A stretch of 64,000 bases of DNA, from the IMG/VR virus record IMGVR_UViG_3300025195_000023, positions 1 through 64,000 of that record; one strand, 5' to 3'. Positions 9,581 through 18,043 of the stretch are shown one piece after another (position 1 is the stretch's first letter; the number at the start of each line of letters is the position of its first letter). Below the pieces are notes generated by a model. The model was not told the DNA's origin. It made no database searches and worked only from the letters and a program-made list of their open reading frames with translations. This stretch comes from a virus. The translations under genes and the position numbers were made by a program.

Positions 9581-12500
9581 CTTTTTACCCCTAATACGGT
9601 TGCAAAAACATTTCTGCAGGCGGCACCACCGGCACTTCCCCTATATTGCACTTTTATACTAACCCCTGTATTTGGAAATGACAGTTTGGTAGACGCACCG
9701 GCAGTAATGTATCCTGTGCCTAGTCTGGATCCACTTCCGCGAACAACACCGGCGACTACAAGTCGTAAATAACCGTTGCCATCCGCCTCACCGTTAGTTC
9801 CGCCTTGCACTTCTCCGCCCCAAGTCACTAGTGCATCAATATTGCCAGTAGTTTCGGTATAATAAGTAAAAGATATTACATCGACCCAACTAGTGGCACC
9901 TCCACGACTGCCGTCAGTTTGCGCCTGCAGCAGTGTTACGGCATTCCCCCTGATCTGCAGCGTATCGACGTAGGCATCCCCAGTGTAGATCTTGGTGCCG
10001 TCAATCCAGGTGAAGCCGGGCTTTACCCAGTAGTCCGTCAGGGCAGACGACGCCCGGGAACTGCTACCAATGCTCGCCACATAGGGATCGTCACCACCGC
10101 CACCAGACCCATACAGCTCCCATTCGTAGCCATGGTTGCCGGTATTTACTGAGTTTCCGTTCATCCACACCCGGACATAGCGGGCAAACTTGCCAATTGG
10201 TGTAATGGTTGGGAACTCATAGCCGACCTCGTAGCCGCCAGCGGCTGATCGAGACCAGACAAAACCCGTCGCATTGCCACCGTTGGTAGGGCCGGAACCA
10301 ACAACATACTCCCAGGTGTTTCCATCCGTAGACACGGCAATGGCGTACTTGTATCTGCGCCCATCCAGGGCGTAGAAAAACATCCTGTTTTCGCTGACAT
10401 ATCGCTCAGAACCAAGGTCTGCCTGCAAGTACTGCACGCCGCCGGGTATACTCCAGTAGTCTGAAGAGATTGCCCTAACGCCGTCGCTTATGTAAGCCGC
10501 GTTGGTAATAGTCGCCGAGCTAGTGGTGGTAGCCCCCGAACGGATAAAGTTCCCGGACTTGTAGTTCTGGTACTTCGGCACCCCACCAATCTGCACCGAA
10601 TCCGCTATGTAACCAGTGTCCATTTCCACATGGCCGCGAAACGTTCCGTTGTTGGCTTCAATAGTACCGTCTGCCCCCAGCTTCCAGCCAGATTGTCCCG
10701 CAACAAAATTATCAGATTCTGCCTGTCGAGCAACGAGGTTATCCACGTCGATATAGTCAGCCTTGAGCTTCCCATTGTTTACAACCACCGAGCCACTTTC
10801 ATCACGGAGCTTGGAGAACGTCAACTCGTTAATAGCTGCCTGGTCAATGAATACCTCACTTCCCTCGATGATCAGGGGCAACTTACCACCATCAATAGAG
10901 CCATCTGGCTGTAACTTACCGACCCAGAAACGGTCTACATCAAACCCAGCTTCTACGGACTGGCCTTGTGTGGCTAAACCAAACCCACCGACATATTTCG
11001 TACCGTTACTGTCTGACTGTACCTTGACCGTGTACTGGCTGTTGAGGTTACCGATATCATCCTTATAGGCCCGCATACGCTGTTCCACGTTGGCGGTCTC
11101 GTTATCCCCGTCAGTGATCTGGACACCCTTGACCACTTCAGCAATGGCATGCATATCGAGCCAGGTACCTGCTGCCGCCTCACAAGAGTCCTTTGTGGTC
11201 TTCGACCCATCCGGAGCCCCGTTAATCAAGCAGTAACCAATCTGTGCCTGTTTGAAGTCCTGTATTGCGGCAGACACCTGATTCCCGGTATACAGGTTGA
11301 TGGGTTGCCAGGTTGCCCCATCCCATTGGTAGGGCTTGTCACCATCACCCTCATCGAGCCAGAGATCCCCTACCTTCGCTTCTGTCGGGGCGGAGGGTTG
11401 TCGACTAATCCGGGTCTTGTTCTGGTCACTGGCGAGCGCCCAGGACGCACCGTTCCAGAGATACAGCGTGTTACCTGAATCCGTATCAATCCAGAGGTCA
11501 CCGACGCCTTCAGCGGTCGGTGCTGTAGCCTGGTAGTACGTCGTAATTTTACCATCAGCCGTGGCCTGTGCGTCTTCTGCAGCAGCGATCGCCATGGCAA
11601 TGGAGTTGTCCTGGATCAGTTTCCAGTTGGTGCCGTTCCAGCGGTACGCTTGATCGTTGTCCGTGTCGAACCAGAGATCCCCCAGGTCCGTGGTGTTATT
11701 CAGTCCAGTCGGGGCGGTAGCCTGGTAATAGGTCCGGATGGCGTTGTCAGCGACAGCCTGTGCCGCCTCCGCTGCACTCATTGCATCGTTAGCCGCCTGT
11801 TGAGCTGTGACCAAATCCGAAGCCAGTTGGGAGATACGCTGATCTGTACCCAGTACCCAACCGGTTGTCTCACCTTGCCAGACGTACAACTTGTTGTTGT
11901 CGTCTGTATCAAGCCACAGATCCCCGATGTTCTCCGGCAAGGCCGGGGGATTGGCCTGGAAGTACGTCCGGGTTTTTCGACCTACGCTGGCTTCCAGTGT
12001 CGTGATACTTTGAGCCATCGCACCATCCGCATTGGTTCGGGCCTTGCGTTCATCCTCGATGGCTGCAAAGGCTGCACCGATACCACCGTCCTGAGCGTTC
12101 ACCCAGTTCGTCCCATCCCATTGGTACAGGCGGTTATCCTCAGCGGTATTCACCCACAGGTCGTTTTCATTAACGATACGTACTGCCGGATCCGGGGGAA
12201 CGTCACTCCGGAAAATCTGTGAGGTGGACGCCACCAGCGTCTGTACCTGCTGACTCAAGGCCTCGTCGGCATCGGCCCGGGCTTGGGACTCAGAGGTAAT
12301 GGCCGCGGCATTGTCCGCTGAACTGGCTTCCACCGTAGTAATACGCGAAGCCAGTGCGGAATCTGCATCTGCCCGGGCTTTCTGTTCGGTCTGTACGTCT
12401 GCGGCATTATCCTGAACGGATGCACTGAGCGTGTCCAGACGCGAACTGAGTGCGGAATCTGCTGTTGTACGGGCCTGCTCTTCTGAGTTGATAGCAGCAA

Positions 12501-13464
12501 ACGCAGCCTGAATACCTGTGTCCTGGGTATCGACCCACTCCAACCCAGTCCACTGATACAGCCGGTTACCGTCACTGGTATCGAACCAGAGGTCATTCAG
12601 GTTGATCGGAGTCGTGCCCGGGGTAGGCGCCGTATCCGCCCGGAAGATTCTGACGGACGTTGCAATCACCGTATCAATCCGCTCACCCAGTGCCTCGTCA
12701 GCGGTCGCCCGTGTAGTGGACTCCGAGGTAATGGCTGCGGCATTGGTGTCTGTTTCAGCCTGTAGCGTACTGATATCGGAAGCCAGTGCATCATCTGCTG
12801 TAGCCCGTACTGTCTGTTCCTCCAGGATCAGGGCATTGTTGTCCTGTTGTTGAGCAAAGAGGAGATTCAGAGACTCCACAATGGAGGAGTCGCCCTCCGT
12901 GCGCTCGGTGACTTCCTGTCGAATCAGGGTATCCACATCGGCTACTACCTGCTCCATACCGGCCAGAGCCGAAGCGAACATATCATCCGAGTTCACCCGA
13001 TCCAGTCGCTCAGCCAGGATCTCATCCTTGTTGGTGTCGATCTCGTCAATACGATTCCGTAGGGCCGTTGCCAGCAGACCATCATTGATCTCGCCGGACA
13101 ACATCAGAATCATTTGCTCAATCGTAGGACGGGCTGTAGCGGATGCCGGGCCAAGCAATTCCCCGACGGTACCGTTAACAGACACATGCTGGACCCAGTA
13201 GTAATACTGGATCGGCGTGGCAGACTCTGTCTTGTCGTAGAAGAAATCCCCATTGACCTTCCGTAGAAGTACACGAGTCTCCGGATCAGCCGACCCACTC
13301 CGGTACAGCCTACTGTGGGCCACTGCATGTGCATTCAATTCTGGATAGGTCCAGGTGACGTCAATACCCCCGAACGCCGGGGATGCAGAGATCAGTGAGT
13401 TATTTAAGTCAGGATCCCCAGGTTTCGGGAAGTTACCCGATCCCGTTCCACAATAATCAGCCAT
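9577..13464 (-). CDS. Large tail tip / host-specificity protein
   Basis: A 1,295-residue protein that heads the minus-strand tail operon. Residues 25-115 form a fibronectin III-like domain (FGGIDVTWTYPELN ... YYWVQHVSVNGTVGE), as in lambda J-type tip proteins. Residues 115-700 alternate coiled segments (TADEALGERIDTV, ARADADSALASRI) with at least seven copies of a small beta unit, NDLWFDTSDGNRLYQWTGLEWV-like. Around residues 985-1120 is a discoidin (F5/8 type C)-like domain (VQYLQADLGSERYVSE ... GKFARYVRVWMNG), a fold that often binds glycans. The tail is likely to be a receptor contact point. Start chosen at the ATG after AGGGTGTTTCTTT. Confidence 0.75.
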   Translation of the reverse strand: MADYCGTGSGNFPKPGDPDLNNSLISASPAFGGIDVTWTYPELNAHAVAHSRLYRSGSADPETRVLLRKVNGDFFYDKTESATPIQYYYWVQHVSVNGTVGELLGPASATARPTIEQMILMLSGEINDGLLATALRNRIDEIDTNKDEILAERLDRVNSDDMFASALAGMEQVVADVDTLIRQEVTERTEGDSSIVESLNLLFAQQQDNNALILEEQTVRATADDALASDISTLQAETDTNAAAITSESTTRATADEALGERIDTVIATSVRIFRADTAPTPGTTPINLNDLWFDTSDGNRLYQWTGLEWVDTQDTGIQAAFAAINSEEQARTTADSALSSRLDTLSASVQDNAADVQTEQKARADADSALASRITTVEASSADNAAAITSESQARADADEALSQQVQTLVASTSQIFRSDVPPDPAVRIVNENDLWVNTAEDNRLYQWDGTNWVNAQDGGIGAAFAAIEDERKARTNADGAMAQSITTLEASVGRKTRTYFQANPPALPENIGDLWLDTDDNNKLYVWQGETTGWVLGTDQRISQLASDLVTAQQAANDAMSAAEAAQAVADNAIRTYYQATAPTGLNNTTDLGDLWFDTDNDQAYRWNGTNWKLIQDNSIAMAIAAAEDAQATADGKITTYYQATAPTAEGVGDLWIDTDSGNTLYLWNGASWALASDQNKTRISRQPSAPTEAKVGDLWLDEGDGDKPYQWDGATWQPINLYTGNQVSAAIQDFKQAQIGYCLINGAPDGSKTTKDSCEAAAGTWLDMHAIAEVVKGVQITDGDNETANVEQRMRAYKDDIGNLNSQYTVKVQSDSNGTKYVGGFGLATQGQSVEAGFDVDRFWVGKLQPDGSIDGGKLPLIIEGSEVFIDQAAINELTFSKLRDESGSVVVNNGKLKADYIDVDNLVARQAESDNFVAGQSGWKLGADGTIEANNGTFRGHVEMDTGYIADSVQIGGVPKYQNYKSGNFIRSGATTTSSATITNAAYISDGVRAISSDYWSIPGGVQYLQADLGSERYVSENRMFFYALDGRRYKYAIAVSTDGNTWEYVVGSGPTNGGNATGFVWSRSAAGGYEVGYEFPTITPIGKFARYVRVWMNGNSVNTGNHGYEWELYGSGGGGDDPYVASIGSSSRASSALTDYWVKPGFTWIDGTKIYTGDAYVDTLQIRGNAVTLLQAQTDGSRGGATSWVDVISFTYYTETTGNIDALVTWGGEVQGGTNGEADGNGYLRLVVAGVVRGSGSRLGTGYITAGASTKLSFPNTGVSIKVQYRGSAGGAACRNVFATVLGVKR

Positions 13465-13571
13465 AAAGAAACACCCTACAAAACCGGTTTGTGTTCATTG
13501 TACGGAATCACTTTATGCCTGTTCCAAAATATCCAATACCCTACGCCCACATAAATAAAGAGGAAACCAAT

Positions 13572-14300
13572 ATGAAAGCCACCTATCTCGACCACATGGG
13601 CTCAGATTTAACCGTGGTGAATGCGGCTCGATGTAGTTTCGGTGCTGAATCCAACGAGCTAACTGAAAAGGACAGAGGTCTTATTCAGTTCCTGGCCCGT
13701 GGTTGTATGACCAAAGATTGGCAAGAAGCAGTCGATAATCTTCAATGCACAACTGATACCCAAGAAATAAACGGTTACTTGAAGTGGGCTAAGAACATGC
13801 CGACTCACTGGACACCGTTCTCCCATGCCATGATCTCCATGCGAGAAACCGTGCCGATCTTTGTAGCCCGTCAGAGATTCAAACATATGGTTGGCTTCAC
13901 TTATAACGAAGTGTCTCGCCGCTATGTGGACGATACACCGGAGTTCTATGTACCAGAAGTATGGCGTGCTCGTCCTGAAGGTGGGATCAAGCAAGGTAGT
14001 GGCGGTGAGCATGAGTACAGCGAAAACATCAAGGACGGTTATGGTGAGATTGTCCGTCAACTCAGTAGTTATTATTCAGAGATGATCGAGAATGGTGTGG
14101 CCCCGGAACAAGCCCGAATGGTATTGCCTCAATCCATGCTGACTACCTACTGGGTGACTGGTTCGTTATACGCATGGGCCAACGCCTACATCCAGCGTAG
14201 TGATAGTCACGCCCAGAAAGAAATCCAAGACCTTGCTGCTCAGTGGGACGATATCATCCGTCCCCTGTATCCAGTCAGCTGGTCTGCTCTCGTGGATTAA
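13572..14300 (+). CDS. thyX: FAD-dependent thymidylate synthase ThyX
   Basis: ThyX makes dTMP from dUMP using methylene-tetrahydrofolate, FAD and NADPH. The signature region reads RQRFKHMVGFTYNEVSRRY (about residues 100-118), the form of the ThyX motif seen in phages, with the substrate-binding Arg and Ser residues retained. The 242-residue reading from ATG 13572 follows GAGGAAACCAAT; the longer upstream reading has no ribosome binding site. The gene is the first of the plus-strand replication block, diverges from the tail operon, and is followed by its own terminator. Together with the ribonucleotide reductase and dUTPase here it gives the phage its own dTTP supply. Confidence 0.93.
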   Translation: MKATYLDHMGSDLTVVNAARCSFGAESNELTEKDRGLIQFLARGCMTKDWQEAVDNLQCTTDTQEINGYLKWAKNMPTHWTPFSHAMISMRETVPIFVARQRFKHMVGFTYNEVSRRYVDDTPEFYVPEVWRARPEGGIKQGSGGEHEYSENIKDGYGEIVRQLSSYYSEMIENGVAPEQARMVLPQSMLTTYWVTGSLYAWANAYIQRSDSHAQKEIQDLAAQWDDIIRPLYPVSWSALVD

Positions 14301-14353
14301 ATATCCACACAATAATCCATGCACATGGATACGCTAAAAGGTTCCCGCAACAC

Positions 14354-14380
14354 AGGGCTGTTATTTGCAGCCCTTTTTAA
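14354..14380 (+). terminator. Intrinsic terminator after thyX
   Basis: AGGGCTG and CAGCCCT form a 7-bp stem around a 7-base loop, followed by TTTTAA. It separates thyX from the ribonucleotide reductase gene. Confidence 0.75.
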
Positions 14381-14395
14381 TTCACTGGAGTAATT

Positions 14396-16636
14396 ATGAA
14401 ATCACCCCGATCTGACAATAACCTTTTGGCCGCCAAAGCCATGATGGCTGAATCCAAGTTCTTTATGGGTTATGCCCGTTATCTTGACGAGCAGGACCGT
14501 TACGAGACTTGGGAAGAAGCCGTTGCCCGGGTAATGGATATGCACCGGGAAAAGTACAAGGAGGTTATGTCGGATGAGCTGGAACAGCTGATCCAGTTTG
14601 CCCAGGATGCCTATACCAACTCCAAGGTATTGGGTGCCCAGCGGGCCCTGCAGTTTGGTGGTCCACAAATCTTCCAGCATGAGGGACGACTGTACAACTG
14701 CAGTGCCTCTCACCTGGATCGACCCGAGTTCTTCCAGGAAGCCATGTACCTGTTGCTGTGTGGCTGCGGTGTGGGCTTCTCGGTACAGACCCACCACATT
14801 GCACAGTTCCCGGACATTGCCCCGCGACGAGACGACCTGTCCAAGGTCTTCATCATCCCGGACAGCATTGAGGGCTGGGCCGATGCGTTTGGTGTACTGG
14901 TTTCCAGCTTCATTCCCGAAGGCCAGCATGCGCCGTTCCCGGAGTACCAGGGCTGTCATGTGTCGTTTGACTTTTCAGAGATCCGACCCAAAGGGGCCTT
15001 CATCTCCGGCGGCTTCAAGGCTCCCGGGCCTGACGGTCTGCGAGCGTCCCTGAACAAGTGTGAAGACTTGATGAACCGTGCGGTACGTCAGGGCAATCGA
15101 CTGAAATCCATCGACGCCTATGACTTTGTCATGCACATGGCCGATGCCGTTCTCAGTGGCGGTGTCCGACGGTCAGCTACCATCTGCCTGTTCTCCAAGG
15201 ACGACAAGGAGATGATGAACGCTAAGACCGGTGACTGGTTCAAGGCCAACCCTCAGCGTGGTCGATCCAACAACTCCGTTGTACTGGTTCGCGGTGAGGT
15301 CACCTACGAGGAATGGCAATCCATCAAGGAATCGGTACGAGAGTTTGGTGAGCCAGGCTTCATCTGGACGGACTCCACAGAGTTTGCCTACAACCCCTGC
15401 GTTGAGATTGGCATGCTGCCCAAGACGGAAGACGGTCGCTCTGGATTCCAGATGTGTAACCTGTCCGAGATCAATGGCGGTGCCTGTACTACGGCCGACG
15501 AGTTCTTCGCTGCCTGCCGTGCCGCAGCCATCCTGGGTACCCTGCAAGCCGGATACACCAACTTCACCTACCTGACCGACGCCACCCGGGAAATCGTTGA
15601 GCGTGAGGCGCTGATCGGTGTCTCGGTCACAGGCTGGATGAACAACCCAGACGTACTGTTTAACACTGAAAACATGAAGAACGGTGCCTACATCGTTCGT
15701 AATGTAAACAAGGAAGTGGCCCACCTGATCGGGATCAACCCTGCAGCCCGGACCACCTGTGTGAAGCCCTCAGGTAACGCCTCAGTCCTGCTGGGCACAG
15801 CCTCGGGCATTCATGGAGAACACTCCCCTCGGTACTTCCGAAACGTCCAGATGAACGACCTGGACGGGGCCCTGGCACTGATCCAGGAACGGAATCCGGA
15901 CATGGTGGAAACCAGTGTCTGGAATCCTAACGGTACCGACAAGATCGTGAGTTTCCCGGTGATCTCCGACGAGGGCTCGATCTACAAGGACGACCTGCTA
16001 GGCGTCAAGCAGCTGGAGTACGTCAAACTGGCTCAACAGTACTGGGTAGAGTGTGGGACCAACCTGGACCTGTGTACTGATCCCCGTAACCGTCATAACG
16101 TCTCCAACACCATCACAGTGGATGATCTGGACGAAGTGTTCGACTACATCTGGGACAACCGGGAATGGTTTGCCGGTATCAGCCTACTGTCTGCCTTTGG
16201 CGACAAGGCCCTGCCGCAGTCACCGTTTACCCAGGTACGTACCGCAGAAGAGATACAGGCACTCTATGGCCCAGCTGCCATGTTCGCGTCCGGCCTCATC
16301 GTTGATGGCCTTCACGCCTTCTCCAGTGATCTCTGGAAGGCCTGTGACTCTGCCATGGAGTTGGGTGCATCTCTGAGCCCCCATGGCTCCCACGACCTGC
16401 TGAAGCGGGACTGGGTACGTCGTGCGGTTCAGTTCGCAGACAACTACTTCGGGGGTGACATGCGGAAGATGACGGACTGCCTGAAAGATTGTCACTTGTT
16501 GCACAAGTGGGAAACCATTGCCCGAACCATTGAACCGATCAACTTCACCGAAGCGATGGGTAAGCAGGAGTACACGGACGTCAGTACGATGGGTGCCCAG
16601 GCCTGTTCAGGTGGTGCCTGTGAGATAGCTTTCTGA
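14396..16636 (+). CDS. nrdJ: Class II (B12-dependent) ribonucleotide reductase
   Basis: Reduces ribonucleotides to deoxyribonucleotides using an adenosylcobalamin-derived radical. The 746 residues match the monomeric Lactobacillus leichmannii type: SGGVRRSATICLFS, the NPCVEIGM loop with the radical-cycle residues (about residue 335), FQMCNLSEIN, and TCVKPSGNASVLLGTASGIH near residue 455. The C terminus carries the CSGGAC redox pair that regenerates the active-site disulfide. No small subunit is present or needed. Start ATG 14396 after CTGGAG. Because the enzyme needs cobalamin, the phage depends on a host that makes or imports B12. Confidence 0.92.
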   Translation: MKSPRSDNNLLAAKAMMAESKFFMGYARYLDEQDRYETWEEAVARVMDMHREKYKEVMSDELEQLIQFAQDAYTNSKVLGAQRALQFGGPQIFQHEGRLYNCSASHLDRPEFFQEAMYLLLCGCGVGFSVQTHHIAQFPDIAPRRDDLSKVFIIPDSIEGWADAFGVLVSSFIPEGQHAPFPEYQGCHVSFDFSEIRPKGAFISGGFKAPGPDGLRASLNKCEDLMNRAVRQGNRLKSIDAYDFVMHMADAVLSGGVRRSATICLFSKDDKEMMNAKTGDWFKANPQRGRSNNSVVLVRGEVTYEEWQSIKESVREFGEPGFIWTDSTEFAYNPCVEIGMLPKTEDGRSGFQMCNLSEINGGACTTADEFFAACRAAAILGTLQAGYTNFTYLTDATREIVEREALIGVSVTGWMNNPDVLFNTENMKNGAYIVRNVNKEVAHLIGINPAARTTCVKPSGNASVLLGTASGIHGEHSPRYFRNVQMNDLDGALALIQERNPDMVETSVWNPNGTDKIVSFPVISDEGSIYKDDLLGVKQLEYVKLAQQYWVECGTNLDLCTDPRNRHNVSNTITVDDLDEVFDYIWDNREWFAGISLLSAFGDKALPQSPFTQVRTAEEIQALYGPAAMFASGLIVDGLHAFSSDLWKACDSAMELGASLSPHGSHDLLKRDWVRRAVQFADNYFGGDMRKMTDCLKDCHLLHKWETIARTIEPINFTEAMGKQEYTDVSTMGAQACSGGACEIAF

Positions 16637-16643
16637 GGTGACT

Positions 16644-16844
16644 ATGTCAGATAGGATGGACGCACTTAACCGCACCAAACCCTCTGACGCTTACGGGTGC
16701 CCCTCTTGTGGGGCACCTGTTAAGTGTTCAATCGAGCAGGGTAAGAGTGCAAGTAGTTGCTGGTGCATGACGCTTCCACCACAAGGCAGCCCTGAAGAGG
16801 GCGGTCGTTGTGTGTGCAAAAGCTGCTTGCTGGGTAACCCGTAA
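16644..16844 (+). CDS. Small cysteine-rich CWC-type protein
   Basis: A 66-residue protein with the cysteine pattern GCPSCGAPVKC ... SCWCMTLP ... CVCKSCL. This matches the cysteine-rich CWC family (named for its CWC triplet), probably a small zinc- or metal-binding protein. Start ATG 16644 is chosen because GAGGTG precedes it; a GTG six bases upstream is the alternative. The gene follows the reductase by seven bases and is probably co-transcribed. Its role is unknown; a thiol or metal function beside a B12-dependent reductase is possible but unproven. Its 3' end forms one arm of the structured element that follows. Confidence 0.65.
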   Translation: MSDRMDALNRTKPSDAYGCPSCGAPVKCSIEQGKSASSCWCMTLPPQGSPEEGGRCVCKSCLLGNP

Positions 16845-17137
16845 GCGGGTGCCAAGGGACGCAGCGTAGCGTAGTCCCGCCAGGCACGTAGCGAACGGGT
16901 TACCTTCTGAAATCCCCTATTAACTCTTCGTAATAATCTACTTAGACTCGCCGCCCTTACGCCTTCCGTGCTTCGTCGGCCGTACTCGCTACGCTCCGTG
17001 CGGCTCCTTGCACACGGCGACGGGCTGAGTTTTGAGCAGGGGTTCTCCGAACCCTTGGTGAATCTGCCAGGAAGTGTCTGGGAGATTCAGGGAGGGCTCA
17101 CCGTTGCCGTCAGGTAACGGGGAGTTCTCCCCTTATA
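16833..17137 (+). ncRNA. Candidate structured non-coding RNA with possible kissing loop
   Basis: This is the only stretch over 300 bases without a gene, and it is dense with complementary arms. Hairpin 1: 16833-16842 pairs with 16895-16904 (10 bp), inside it 16849-16853 with 16883-16887, then 16856-16860 with 16874-16878, leaving a 13-base loop. Hairpin 2: TCGCCG/CGGCGA closing arms and 16979-16985 with 16998-17004, with a 12-base loop. The two loops share 9 complementary bases (16863-16871 and 16987-16995). Further hairpins follow: GGGTTC-tcc-GAACCC near 17040-17055, TGAATCT/AGATTCA near 17059-17090, CCGTT/AACGG and GGGGA-gttc-TCCCC. Strand is assumed from the flanking genes. Function unknown; a transcription or RNA-processing barrier is an alternative. 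Confidence 0.5.
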
Positions 17138-17151
17138 TATTAAGTCGTTTT
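17138..17151 (+). repeat. 14-bp repeat TATTAAGTCGTTTT, copy 1
   Basis: The exact 14 bases occur again at 52247-52260. Both copies directly follow a short GC hairpin and precede a gene start. A phage-specific promoter or terminator tail is possible. Confidence 0.45.
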
Positions 17152-17166
17152 ACGAAATCCGCCTAA

Positions 17167-17568
17167 GTGACTGTTTTGAAAAGCATTATTCGCAGTATCG
17201 ACGAGATGCCTCATCTCAAGGCACGACTGGGTAAGGCCCGGGTAGACCGTATACGGTACGCCCATCAGGCCGATGCCAGTAAGTTGCCACGATCCACCAA
17301 TGTTCCCAACACCGTTATGGATGACGTTCAGGGCCTGGTACCACACAGACCTGGATGCCCAATTGCAGACATACTGAGTGGTGCCGCCCATCTGGACCCA
17401 AACCAGAGGGTGCCACTGAGCGTGGACCGATTGTACAACATGCTTCAGTGCATGCCGATGATCAACACACGCGAAGTCAAGAAGATGATGGATGTGGATG
17501 ACCGTCAGGCCCAGCGATATGTTCGGGCCATGAAATTTGCTCTCCCCCATATCTCCTCTCTGGTTTAA
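17167..17568 (+). CDS. Hypothetical protein at head of replication operon
   Basis: A 133-residue basic protein read from GTG 17167; no good ribosome binding site precedes it, and ATG 17209 (MPHLKARLGKARV) is an alternative start. The C-terminal part, LSVDRLYNMLQCMPMINTREVKKMMDVDDRQAQRYVRAMK (read in parts), resembles a winged or helix-turn-helix DNA-binding segment. I do not recognise a family. It is the first gene after the structured region and starts the cluster that runs to the nuclease and primase, so a regulatory role is conceivable. Confidence 0.55.
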   Translation: MTVLKSIIRSIDEMPHLKARLGKARVDRIRYAHQADASKLPRSTNVPNTVMDDVQGLVPHRPGCPIADILSGAAHLDPNQRVPLSVDRLYNMLQCMPMINTREVKKMMDVDDRQAQRYVRAMKFALPHISSLV

Positions 17569-17635
17569 CGACGATACGGCAAAACCTATTGATTTAGGCT
17601 TTGCCATAAACCCTGTCAATAAACCAAGGCCATCC

Positions 17636-18028
17636 ATGAAGCAATGTAAGAAAATCGGCTGCACCGTCGAATTTCAATTTTCCGACCCCAACGATTACTG
17701 CCCCAAGTGCCGGGGCGTGGCTGCCAGTAACGACGAGTTCCTTCGTCAGGAGCTGGAGCCAGAAACCCAGACCTCCTCCGGAGGCGACAATGGGTATTGG
17801 CTATTGCACATTCCCCACCCCAAGCGACTGGATCCCTACACCGTGGAGTGTGAGGACATCATCGAAGCCATGAACATGACCTTCCAGGAAGGTGAAGCGT
17901 TCAAGGCGCTGTTCCGCAAGTGCAAGATCCGCATGGGCGACGGTAAGCCCGGAGACACCGAGCTACGTTGTTCAGAGAAGGTTGCACACTTCGGGGCACG
18001 AATGGTGGCCATGGAATCCCGCAAGTAA
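17636..18028 (+). CDS. Zinc-ribbon protein upstream of nuclease gene
   Basis: Start ATG 17636 (MKQCKKIGCTVEFQF) is preferred over a longer reading that would overlap the gene before it by 32 bases. The 130-residue protein opens with CKKIGC ... YCPKCRG, a four-cysteine zinc ribbon. The rest contains WLLHIPHPKRLDPYTVECEDIIEAMNMTF, a block I have the impression of seeing in other N4-like and podophage genomes upstream of the Cas4/RecB-like nuclease. Function is unknown; the linkage suggests a replication or recombination accessory. Confidence 0.6.
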   Translation: MKQCKKIGCTVEFQFSDPNDYCPKCRGVAASNDEFLRQELEPETQTSSGGDNGYWLLHIPHPKRLDPYTVECEDIIEAMNMTFQEGEAFKALFRKCKIRMGDGKPGDTELRCSEKVAHFGARMVAMESRK

Positions 18029-18043
18029 CCCAAGGAATCCGTT

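Noticed and set aside
13480-13510. A sixth vRNAP-like promoter (TTGTACGGAATC) before thyX
   Set aside because: Shares only TACGG with the others; there is no TTC-loop hairpin at the right distance.
13497-13527. A possible sigma70-type promoter for the tail operon (minus strand TACAAT with TTGGAA 19 bases away)
   Set aside because: Spacing of 19 is poor and the -35 match is partial; N4 late promoters are weak, so it remains open but unsupported.
14402-14959. Long open frames on the strand opposite the reductase gene (also opposite the virion polymerase, e.g. 30853-32760)
   Set aside because: Their frames mirror codons of the real genes, with poor composition, no ribosome binding sites and no recognisable domains.
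16950-17029. REP-like host repeat or plasmid fragment
   Set aside because: The nested arms pair with one another inside the same gap and the segment is flanked by phage genes; no second copy is seen in the window.
17537-17635. Longer reading of the zinc-ribbon gene (extra 33 N-terminal residues)
   Set aside because: It would overlap the upstream gene in another frame for 32 bases and has no ribosome binding site; ATG 17636 is kept.
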